Part shown: in pieces, positions 1-5,861 of the stretch
Numbering within the stretch: position 1 is the stretch's first letter
Layout of the letters: each line of letters starts with the position of its first letter
Assembly: GCA_038200385.1 (NCBI GenBank)
Contig: JBBPYA010000052.1
Location: 1 to 15,669, forward strand
Source: JBBPYA01 sp038200385
GTDB lineage: Bacteria > Actinomycetota > Actinomycetes > Mycobacteriales > Geodermatophilaceae
Direction of reading: 5' to 3'
Length of the DNA: 15,669 nt
Program-made: the position numbers and the translations under genes
Notes under the pieces: generated by a model
What the model was told of the DNA's origin: nothing
The model's input: only the letters and a program-made list of their open reading frames with translations
The model's database searches: none

Positions 1-99
1 ACCGACACCGTTCAGGTCGGAGGCATCGACCAGGCTGCCGGCTACGGCGGGGCTCGTGCGGTGTTCGCCTCCTCGGTGACCGTGGGCGGCGGCGAGTTC
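1..99. repeat. 99-bp direct repeat, copy 1 (at window edge)
   Basis: Bases 1-99 are identical to bases 331-429. The offset is 330 bp, exactly 110 codons, so the repeat stays in frame in the permease gene. It ends at the codons for G-E-F; copy 1 continues with D-L-S-A-G and copy 2 with R-V-A-L-L. Since it starts at the window edge, its true left extent is unknown. Confidence 0.97.
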
Positions 100-903
100 G
101 ACCTGTCCGCGGGTGTACTGACCGCCTCGACCGGCCTGGTGACTGCGCTGCTCGTGGACCAGCTGGGGGTGAACATCTGGGAGGGCCTGGCCTGGTCGCT
201 GGCCTTCGCACTGCTGGTGGGGCTGCTCAACGGGGTGATCGTCACCATTACGCGGCTGCCCAGCTTCATCGTCACCCTCGGCACGCTGTTCGTGTTGCAG
301 GGCGCCAACGTCGGGGTCACGAAGTATCTCACCGACACCGTTCAGGTCGGAGGCATCGACCAGGCTGCCGGCTACGGCGGGGCTCGTGCGGTGTTCGCCT
401 CCTCGGTGACCGTGGGCGGCGGCGAGTTCCGGGTGGCGCTGCTGTGGTGGATGGCGGCCACCGTGCTGGCCACCGTGCTGCTGGTCCGGACCAAGTTCGG
501 GAACTGGATCTTCGGGGTAGGCGGGACGGCCGCCAGCGCCCGCAACGTCGGCGTACCCGTGCGGCGGACGAAGATCCTGCTGTTCATGACGACGGCCGGC
601 GCGGCCTGGCTCGTGGGCACCATCTCGGTGCTCCGGTTGACCAGCGTGCAGGCCAACTCCGGCCTCGGCGAGGAGTTCAACTACATCATCGCGGCGGTCA
701 TCGGCGGCTGCCTGCTCGCCGGTGGCGTCGGCTCGGCGATCGGGGCCGCGATCGGCGCGCTGATCTACGGCATGACCCAGCAGGGGATCGTCTTCGCGCA
801 GTGGGACAGCGACTGGTTCCCGCTGTTCCTCGGGGTGATGCTGATAGCCGCCGTCCTGATCAACGTCGTCGTACGCCGCCGCGCCGAGGACGGTCTGACG
901 TGA
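1..903 (+). CDS. Sugar ABC transporter permease, RbsC/FrcC type (5' end missing)
   Basis: Inner-membrane permease of a carbohydrate-uptake ABC transporter; it would form the channel for a periplasmic-type sugar-binding protein and be powered by the next gene. The frame is open to the left edge, so the start lies outside. 300 residues are visible. The family hallmark G-E-F-D-L-S-A-G is at residues 31-38. Others are the T-R-L-P-S-F-I-V-T-L-G-T helix at about 83-94, the K-F-G-N-W-I-F-G-V-G-G loop at about 165-175, and the glycine-rich A-A-V-I-G-G-C helix near the C-terminus. Several long hydrophobic segments are present. The stop overlaps the GTG of the ATPase gene by 4 bp, implying translational coupling. 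Oddity: residues 1-33 are an exact copy of residues 111-143, so the segment before the D-L-S motif is an extracellular-loop sequence instead of the expected transmembrane helix. The substrate (ribose, fructose, inositol or other) cannot be told. Confidence 0.88.
   Translation, partial: TDTVQVGGIDQAAGYGGARAVFASSVTVGGGEFDLSAGVLTASTGLVTALLVDQLGVNIWEGLAWSLAFALLVGLLNGVIVTITRLPSFIVTLGTLFVLQGANVGVTKYLTDTVQVGGIDQAAGYGGARAVFASSVTVGGGEFRVALLWWMAATVLATVLLVRTKFGNWIFGVGGTAASARNVGVPVRRTKILLFMTTAGAAWLVGTISVLRLTSVQANSGLGEEFNYIIAAVIGGCLLAGGVGSAIGAAIGALIYGMTQQGIVFAQWDSDWFPLFLGVMLIAAVLINVVVRRRAEDGLT
331..429. repeat. 99-bp direct repeat, copy 2
   Basis: Perfect second copy of bases 1-99. By comparison with RbsC/FrcC-like permeases as I remember them, this copy sits in the expected place, a loop between the T-L-G-T helix and the L-L-W-W helix. 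Copy 2 is therefore probably the native context and copy 1 the duplicated or misjoined one. Confidence 0.97.
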
Positions 904-1772
904 GGCCCGAGCCGGACCCCATCGACGACCTGCAGTCCGCGCTGCATCCCTCGGACGAGCACCTGCCAGAGTCCGACGTACCCCCGCACACTCCGCTGCT
1001 CGAGGTCCGCGGGCTGGGCAAGCGCTACGGCGGCATCGAGGCGCTGTGCAACATGACCGCCACGGTGAACTCCGGCGAGGTGACCTGCGTCCTGGGTGAC
1101 AACGGCGCCGGCAAGACCACCCTGATCAAGATCCTGGCCGGCGTGGTGCCCTACGACGAGGGCATCTACTACGTCGCCGGCAAGCGGGTGAAGTTCTCCT
1201 CGCCCCGGCAGGCGCTGGACCGCGGGATCGCCACGGTCTTCCAGGACCTCGCCGTCTTACCCCACATGTCGATCTGGCGGAACTTCTTCCTGGGCTCCGA
1301 ACCCACCCGGGGGGTGTGGCCGTTCCGTCGGCTGGACGTGGAGCAGGCCTTGGACGTGACCGTCGCCGAACTCGCGCGCTTCGGACTGGATGTCCAGGAC
1401 CCGTACCAACACATGGGGACGCTGTCCAGCGGCGAGCGCCAGTGCGTGGCGATCGCCCGCGCGATCTACTTCGGCGCGCGAGTGCTAATCCTGGACGAGC
1501 CAACGTCCTCGCTCGGTGTCAAGCAGGCCGGCATCGTCGTCCGCGAGGTCCTCGCGGCGCGCGAGCGCGGGCTGGGCGTCGTGTTCGTCACGCACAACCC
1601 CCGGCACGCCTACCCCGTCGGGGATCGGTTCCTGCTGCTCAACCGGGGGGCCATGGTTGCCAACGTCACCCGGGCCGACATCAGCCTGGGCGACCTGACC
1701 CAGCTGATGGCCGGCGGCGCGGACCTGGACCAGCTGACCCACGAACTGGCCGATCACCCCAGCGCCGGGTGA
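900..1772 (+). CDS. Sugar ABC transporter ATP-binding protein, FrcA type
   Basis: Cytoplasmic ATPase subunit that powers sugar import through the permease encoded just upstream. 290 aa with a single nucleotide-binding domain. Visible motifs are Walker A G-D-N-G-A-G-K-T (66-73), Q-loop V-F-Q-D-L-A (113-118), signature L-S-S-G-E-R-Q (175-181, a variant of the usual L-S-G-G-Q-R-Q), Walker B V-L-I-L-D-E-P-T (195-202) and the H-loop T-H-N-P (231-234). The one-domain form and phrases such as Y-G-G-I-E-A-L and P-T-S-S-L-G-V-K-Q match the FrcA group rather than the two-domain RbsA/MglA proteins. The GTG at 900 is chosen because it overlaps the permease stop (GTGA); the in-frame extension further upstream only shadows the permease. 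The first 30 or so residues are an acidic, proline-rich tail before the domain. It is likely the last gene of its operon. Confidence 0.9.
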   Translation: MRPEPDPIDDLQSALHPSDEHLPESDVPPHTPLLEVRGLGKRYGGIEALCNMTATVNSGEVTCVLGDNGAGKTTLIKILAGVVPYDEGIYYVAGKRVKFSSPRQALDRGIATVFQDLAVLPHMSIWRNFFLGSEPTRGVWPFRRLDVEQALDVTVAELARFGLDVQDPYQHMGTLSSGERQCVAIARAIYFGARVLILDEPTSSLGVKQAGIVVREVLAARERGLGVVFVTHNPRHAYPVGDRFLLLNRGAMVANVTRADISLGDLTQLMAGGADLDQLTHELADHPSAG

Positions 1773-1783
1773 CCCCGGACGCT

Positions 1784-1796
1784 CACCCACACAATC
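1784..1796. repeat. 13-bp direct repeat flanking the DUF559 gene, copy 1
   Basis: CACCCACACAATC occurs here and again, exactly, at 2842-2854, on either side of the DUF559 gene. Part of it also recurs inverted as ATTGTGTGG at 1858-1866. A 13-bp match somewhere in 15 kb is not improbable, so its meaning rests on its placement around a gene of a family that is often sporadic. Confidence 0.6.
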
Positions 1797-1823
1797 GGCC
1801 CCGACCATCCGGCGGGTCGGGCC
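1797..1823 (+). terminator. Possible terminator after the ABC operon
   Basis: CCCGACC (1800-1806) pairs with GGTCGGG (1815-1821) across an 8-nt loop, 27 bp after the ATPase stop. There is no T-run, so this is a weak call based on position and stem only. Confidence 0.35.
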
Positions 1824-1898
1824 TGGCGCGCCGCGGGCGGCCCCCTGTAGCTGCCCCATTGTGTGGCCTGGGGCGGTTGGCGACCCGACCCGACCCGG

Positions 1899-2747
1899 CT
1901 AGGCCGCCCACCGCGCCAGCACGGCGCCGATGGTGCGCACGACCCGCTCTGGATGATGGACGATGTCCTCGTAACTGAACCGCAGCAACACGTAGCCGGC
2001 CTCGGCCAGCGCGTTGGCCCGGCGACGATCGTCGCGGTAGCGGGCCCGGCCGGAGTGGAACTCGAAGCCGTCGGCCTCGAGAACCAACCACCCGTCGAGG
2101 ACCATGTCGACCCGCCCGACGCCGCCGATCAGGACCTGCAGCACGAGTTCCCCGAGACCGCCGGCCAGCAGCCGCAGACAGGACTCCAGCGGGGACTCGG
2201 CCCGCACGTCGGACGCGGCGACCACCCGGCGCAGTGCCTGCGAGCCGGGTCCGGAGGCGGCGGCGCCGGCCAGCCACCCGGCGTCCAGGCCGCGACTCAG
2301 CGCAGCATCACAGATCGCCACCGCCTCCCGGAGCGGCAGTTCGCGGGCGCAGTCCAGCGCGGTCCGGGCCAGAGTGGTGCTGATCCCGTCGTGCTCGCAG
2401 GAGTCGAGATCCCGCCGGTGGACGGTGGCCAATCGTAGTCGGGCGTGACCCCAGGACCGTCCGACAGTGACGTGCGGGCCACGGTCGATCAGGACGTGCA
2501 GCCCGTGACAGCGGGCCGCCGAGGTACAGGACAGCACGCCGCCCAGCCGCACGGCGGCCACCAGCTCCGGATCGGCACCGGCCACTGCGTAGGCGCCTCG
2601 ACGCAGCCGATGGACGTAACCCCCTGCCACGCTGCGACGAAGCTTCCGTCGCTCCAGACCGAGCGCCCCCAGCCGCGCCGAGGAGGCGGCCCCACCGCAG
2701 GCCGCCAAGGCGAGCACCGTCGGGTCCTCGGTTCCGCGGGGCTCCAC
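1899..2747 (-). CDS. DUF559-domain protein (endonuclease fold) with AbiEi-like N-terminal winged helix
   Basis: Solitary gene of a family widespread and patchy in actinobacteria; no activity is established for this protein. From the GTG at 2747 it is 282 aa. Residues 8-55 resemble the AbiEi-type winged-helix antitoxin domain (D-P-T-V-L-A-L-A ... G-G-Y-V-H-R-L-R-R-G-A-Y). The C-terminal 100 residues are DUF559-like, related to Vsr-type PD-(D/E)xK nucleases: E-S-P-L-E-S (184-189), G-R-V-D-M-V-L (211-217), L-V-L-E-A-D-G-F-E-F (221-230), R-Y-R-D-D-R-R-R (236-243) and L-L-R-F-S-Y-E-D-I (254-262). Candidate metal ligands are D214, E224 and D226, so the catalytic core seems intact. The frame runs upstream to a TTG at 2852, but that stretch is Arg/Pro-rich and covers an inverted repeat, so I prefer 2747; no good ribosome site supports either start. 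No toxin-like partner adjoins it. Confidence 0.78.
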   Translation of the reverse strand: MEPRGTEDPTVLALAACGGAASSARLGALGLERRKLRRSVAGGYVHRLRRGAYAVAGADPELVAAVRLGGVLSCTSAARCHGLHVLIDRGPHVTVGRSWGHARLRLATVHRRDLDSCEHDGISTTLARTALDCARELPLREAVAICDAALSRGLDAGWLAGAAASGPGSQALRRVVAASDVRAESPLESCLRLLAGGLGELVLQVLIGGVGRVDMVLDGWLVLEADGFEFHSGRARYRDDRRRANALAEAGYVLLRFSYEDIVHHPERVVRTIGAVLARWAA

Positions 2748-2796
2748 ACCGACCAGCCTGGGCCGCAACGAGCGTTGTGGAGCGCCCGGTCGGCGA

Positions 2797-2826
2797 GCTG
2801 TGGACAGCCGCAGCGGTGTCCACAGC
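2797..2826. promoter_or_regulatory. 10-bp perfect inverted repeat, DnaA-box-like halves
   Basis: GCTGTGGACA (2797-2806) and TGTCCACAGC (2817-2826) are exact reverse complements separated by 10 nt. Each arm contains TGTGGACA/TGTCCACA, 8 of 9 positions of the actinobacterial DnaA box TTGTCCACA. It lies 50-79 bp upstream of the preferred DUF559 start, so it may be an operator or a hairpin in the leader. Function is inferred only. Confidence 0.5.
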
Positions 2827-2841
2827 GAGGCCGACGTCACC

Positions 2842-2854
2842 CACCCACACAATC
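2842..2854. repeat. 13-bp direct repeat flanking the DUF559 gene, copy 2
   Basis: Second exact copy of CACCCACACAATC, 1058 bp from the first (1784-1796). Together they bracket the DUF559 gene and the inverted repeat in front of it. Confidence 0.6.
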
Positions 2855-2875
2855 AGGATCCCGTACCCAGCCAGT

Positions 2876-2893
2876 CGCGGCGGACACGCCGCG
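2876..2893 (-). terminator. Possible terminator after the fba-DUF3151 unit
   Basis: CGCGGC (2876-2881) pairs with GCCGCG (2888-2893) over a 6-nt loop, 45 bp beyond the DUF3151 stop on the minus strand. The stem is short and no T-run follows. The rest of 2853-2937 shows nothing else I can support. Confidence 0.25.
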
Positions 2894-2937
2894 CCACCGC
2901 TCAACAGGGCACCCATTGGTGGCCTGCGGACCGGAGC

Positions 2938-3351
2938 TCAGTCGAGCAGGTGCAAAGCCTCCGGATCGCAGTCGCGGAGCAGGTCGGTGCAGCGGTTTGC
3001 CTCATCGGTCTCGCCGATGTCGCCGGACGCCCGGGCCAGCACGGCCACGCAGCGCAGGAAGCCTCGGTTCGGTTCGTGCGACCAGGGCACCGCCCCGAAC
3101 CCCTTCCAGCCGTGCCGGCGCAGCGCGTCCAGGCCGCGGTGGTAGCCGGTCCGGGCGTAGGCGTAGGCCTCGATCACCCGGCCACCGGCGAAGGCGTTCG
3201 TCGCCAGGTCAGCCCAGACCAGGCTGGCCGACGGGAACCGCGCGGCCACCGCCGCCGGATCGGTGCCGGCCTCGATCAGCTGTACGACGTCGGGCTGGGC
3301 CGGCAACCTCGTCGGCGGCGGCTCCGGCAGCAAGTTCTCCCCAAACCTCAT
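2938..3351 (-). CDS. DUF3151-family protein
   Basis: Small soluble actinobacterial protein of unknown function, 137 aa, close to the usual family length of about 140. It has no signal peptide or membrane segment. Recognisable family phrases are A-R-F-P-S-A-S-L-V-W-A-D-L-A (37-50), E-A-Y-A-Y-A-R-T-G-Y-H-R-G-L-D-A-L-R-R (61-79), G-W-K-G-F-G-A-V-P-W-S-H-E-P-N-R-G-F-L-R (81-100) and L-L-R-D-C-D-P-E (124-131). The helical, A/R-rich pattern is reminiscent of TPR-like folds, but that is a guess. The ATG at 3351 lies 21 bp after the fba stop, with AGGA at a fitting distance, so the two are almost surely co-transcribed. From memory, the same family sits close to fba in mycobacteria (Rv0360c near Rv0363c). 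The linkage suggests a housekeeping role, but nothing in the sequence shows an activity. Confidence 0.85.
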   Translation of the reverse strand: MRFGENLLPEPPPTRLPAQPDVVQLIEAGTDPAAVAARFPSASLVWADLATNAFAGGRVIEAYAYARTGYHRGLDALRRHGWKGFGAVPWSHEPNRGFLRCVAVLARASGDIGETDEANRCTDLLRDCDPEALHLLD

Positions 3352-3372
3352 GCCGCCATCCTGCCCGACCGG

Positions 3373-4404
3373 TCAGGACAGTGATGTACCGGCGCTGAGC
3401 AGGTCCTCGCAGGCCCGCTGCACCCGGGCGGCCATCGCGGTCTCGGCGACCTTGAGGTAGCTGCGCGGGTCGTACACCTTCTTGTTGCCGACCTCGCCGT
3501 CGATCTTGAGTACGCCGTCGTAGTTGTCGAACATGTGGCCGGCGATCGGCCGGGTGAACGCGTACTGCGCGTCGGTGTCGACGTTCATCTTGATCACGCC
3601 GTAGCCCAGGGCCTCGCGGATCTGCTCCAGCTCCGACCCGGACCCGCCGTGGAAGACCAGGTCGAACGGCTTGCTGTCCGCGTCGCGGCCCAGCTTGTCG
3701 GCAACGACCTGCTGGCCCTGCTGCAGGATCTCCGGGCGCAGCTTGACGTTGCCCGGCTTGTACACGCCGTGCACGTTTCCGAACGTCGCCGCAAGCAGGT
3801 ACCTGCCGTTCTCGCCGGTCCCGAGCACCTCCGCCGTCCGCAGGAAGTCGCCGTCGGTCGTGTACAGCTTGTCGTTGATGTCGTTGGCGACACCGTCCTC
3901 CTCGCCGCCGACCACGCCGATCTCGGCCTCCATCACGATCCGCGCGGCGGCGCAGGCGGCCAGCAGCTCGGCGGCCAAATCCAGGTTCTCCTCCAGCTCG
4001 ACCGCGGAGCCGTCCCACATGTGGGACTGGAACAGCGGTTCCTTCCCAGCCTCGACCCGCTCCGCCGACACCGCTAGCAGCGGCCTCATGTAGCCGTCGA
4101 GCTTGTCCTTCGGGCAGTGGTCGGTGTGCAGGGCGATGTGGACGGGGTACTTGGCGGCCACGACGTGGGCGAACTCCGCGAGCGCCACCGCGCCGGCGAC
4201 CATGTCCTTGACCGAGGTGCCGGACAGGAACTCCGCGCCACCGGTGGAGATCTGCACGATCCCGTCGCTGCCGGCGTCGGAGAAGCCGCGCAGCGCGGCG
4301 TTCAGCGTCTCCGAGGAGGTGACGTTGATGGCCGGGTAGGCGAAGCCCTGCTCCTTCGCCCGGTCGAGCATGGCGTTGTAGACCTCGGGTGTGGCGATCG
4401 GCAT
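3373..4404 (-). CDS. fba: Class II fructose-bisphosphate aldolase
   Basis: Zinc-dependent aldolase of glycolysis and gluconeogenesis; it reversibly cleaves fructose 1,6-bisphosphate to dihydroxyacetone phosphate and glyceraldehyde 3-phosphate in the cytoplasm. 343 aa, full family length. Motifs fall at the same numbers as in the M. tuberculosis enzyme: H-T-D-H-C-P (93-98) with catalytic D95 and zinc ligand H96, E-A-E-I-G-V-V-G-G-E-E-D-G (159-171) with E169 in the active-site loop, G-N-V-H-G-V-Y-K-P-G-N-V-K-L (209-222) with H212, V-F-H-G-G-S-G-S (250-257) with H252, and N-V-D-T-D-A-Q-Y-A-F-T (274-284) binding phosphate. All ligands are present, so it should be active. The start is the ATG at 4404, with a strong ribosome site. 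It heads a unit with the DUF3151 gene; no class I aldolase is in the window. Confidence 0.97.
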   Translation of the reverse strand: MPIATPEVYNAMLDRAKEQGFAYPAINVTSSETLNAALRGFSDAGSDGIVQISTGGAEFLSGTSVKDMVAGAVALAEFAHVVAAKYPVHIALHTDHCPKDKLDGYMRPLLAVSAERVEAGKEPLFQSHMWDGSAVELEENLDLAAELLAACAAARIVMEAEIGVVGGEEDGVANDINDKLYTTDGDFLRTAEVLGTGENGRYLLAATFGNVHGVYKPGNVKLRPEILQQGQQVVADKLGRDADSKPFDLVFHGGSGSELEQIREALGYGVIKMNVDTDAQYAFTRPIAGHMFDNYDGVLKIDGEVGNKKVYDPRSYLKVAETAMAARVQRACEDLLSAGTSLS

Positions 4405-4410
4405 CGCGAT

Positions 4411-4417
4411 GTCCTCC
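4411..4417 (-). promoter_or_regulatory. Strong ribosome-binding site of fba
   Basis: GTCCTCC on the plus strand reads GGAGGAC on the coding strand, 6 nt before the ATG at 4404. It is the best Shine-Dalgarno sequence in the window and fixes the fba start, consistent with high expression of a central glycolytic enzyme. Confidence 0.85.
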
Positions 4418-4478
4418 GTACGGCGGCGGTCACGGACTGGCCACCGCAGTATCCCGCAGCCCTCCGGACCGCGTCAGG

Positions 4479-5861
4479 TCACCGCCCGGCGGCCTTCCGG
4501 GCGCTGATCGACACCGGGTCCAGGGTCGGCGAGAACGGCGGGGCGTAGGACAGGTCGACGTCGGACAGGTCGGCCACGGTCATCTCGTTCCACAGCGCGG
4601 TGGCCAGCACGTCGACCCGCTTGCCCGAGCCGGGCCCCCCGACGATCTGCGCACCGAGCAGCATCCCCGAGCCGCGCTCGTGCAGCAGCTTGGTGACGAT
4701 CCTGGCCGCGCCGGGGTAGTAGCCCGCGCGCGTGCTGGACTCCACCACGGTGGTCTCGAACTCGCGTCCCGATGCCGTCAGCCGGGCCGAGGACAGGCCG
4801 GTGCAGCCGATCTCGGTCGAACCGAACTTCGTGATGGCGGTCCCCAACACGCCGGCGAAGCGGGCCGACCCGCCGGCGATGTTCGTCCCCGCGACCCGGC
4901 CCTGCCGGTTCGCGTGGGTTCCGAGGGCGACGCTCACCTGCGCCCCGGTGAGCCGGTGCGTCGTCTCCGTGCAGTCACCGGCGGCCCAGACCCCGTCGGC
5001 CCGACCCGCCCCGGCGGAGCCGGCGACGGCACACCGCTGGCCGTCGTCGACGGTCAGCCCCCCGCTGTCCCCCGTCGCGAGCCCGGCGGCGGCGCCGAGA
5101 TCGGCGTTGGGTCGTACCCCCAGACCCAGGACGACCAGGTCCGCGTCGTGCTCGGAGGACTCGGTGATCACCCTCCGGGCGGCGCCGTCGGAGTCGGTCT
5201 CGACAGCCCGCACCGGTGCGCAGGTCACGACGTGAATGCCGGCAGCGGTCATCGCCGCGCACACCAGCTCGCCCATGTCCTCGTCGAGCAGCCCGAGCGG
5301 CAGCGGATCGGCCAGGACGACCGTCACGTCCAAGCCGCGCTCGAGCAGCATCTCGGCCATCTCGATCCCGATGTAGCCACCACCGAGCACGACCGCCTGC
5401 TTCGGGCCGTGCTCGCCGACGGCATGCCTGATCCGCCGCGCGTCATCGAGCGTGGAGACCCCGTACACGCCGGCGGCGTCCAGGCCGGGGACGTCGGGGC
5501 GCAACGGCCGGGCGCCGGTGGCAATGAGCAGCTGATCGAAGCCGAGCCGTTGGGCGTCCCCGCCGTCGACATCGCGTACCTCGACCTCCCGGCGGTCCAG
5601 GTCGATCGCCGTCGCCTCGGTGCGCATCCGGACGTCGATGTACTGCTTGGAGCGGAACGTCTCCGGTCCGCGGGCCACCAGCTCGTCGAGGTCGTCGACC
5701 AGACCGCCGACGAAGTACGGGATGCCGCACGCGGAGTACGACGTCCAGTTGCCGCGTTCCAGCGCCACGATCTCCAGGTCGTCATGCCCCATCGCCCGCC
5801 GCGCCTGCGACGCGGCCGACATCCCGGCCGCGTCGCCCCCGATGACCACCAGCCTGCTCAC
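4479..5861 (-). CDS. FAD-dependent pyridine nucleotide-disulfide oxidoreductase, CoA-disulfide reductase/NADH oxidase-like
   Basis: Flavoprotein of the single-cysteine disulfide reductase group (CoA-disulfide reductase, NADH oxidase/peroxidase). Family members use NAD(P)H to reduce CoA disulfide, persulfides, peroxide or O2; which one applies here is not shown. 460 aa from GTG 5861. FAD-binding G-G-D-A-A-G-M-S-A-A (8-17); redox cysteine C45 in S-Y-S-A-C-G-I-P-Y-F-V-G-G (41-53); L-L-I-A-T-G-A-R-P (111-119); NAD(P)-binding V-V-L-G-G-G-Y-I-G-I-E-M-A-E (157-170); second FAD motif G-V-W-A-A-G-D-C-T-E; then the dimerisation domain ending in D-L-S-Y-A-P-P-F-S-P. The C-X4-C pair of lipoamide or mercuric reductases is absent, and there is no C-terminal rhodanese domain. 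The GTG overlaps the DedA stop by 4 bp (GTGA), so the two are translationally coupled. Confidence 0.9.
   Translation of the reverse strand: MSRLVVIGGDAAGMSAASQARRAMGHDDLEIVALERGNWTSYSACGIPYFVGGLVDDLDELVARGPETFRSKQYIDVRMRTEATAIDLDRREVEVRDVDGGDAQRLGFDQLLIATGARPLRPDVPGLDAAGVYGVSTLDDARRIRHAVGEHGPKQAVVLGGGYIGIEMAEMLLERGLDVTVVLADPLPLGLLDEDMGELVCAAMTAAGIHVVTCAPVRAVETDSDGAARRVITESSEHDADLVVLGLGVRPNADLGAAAGLATGDSGGLTVDDGQRCAVAGSAGAGRADGVWAAGDCTETTHRLTGAQVSVALGTHANRQGRVAGTNIAGGSARFAGVLGTAITKFGSTEIGCTGLSSARLTASGREFETTVVESSTRAGYYPGAARIVTKLLHERGSGMLLGAQIVGGPGSGKRVDVLATALWNEMTVADLSDVDLSYAPPFSPTLDPVSISARKAAGR

Noticed and set aside
1881..1896. Short tandem CGACC/CGACCC units as a microsatellite or iteron
   Set aside because: Only about three short units in GC-rich sequence; no replication or partition gene is near.
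2797..2826. Replication origin because of the DnaA-box-like arms
   Set aside because: Only two imperfect boxes, no AT-rich region and no dnaA/dnaN/gyr genes nearby.
2445..3398. Plus-strand open frame (317 codons) across the DUF559 5' end, the gap and DUF3151
   Set aside because: Low-complexity Arg/Pro/Ser product spanning two real minus-strand genes and their gap; no ribosome site or recognisable motif.
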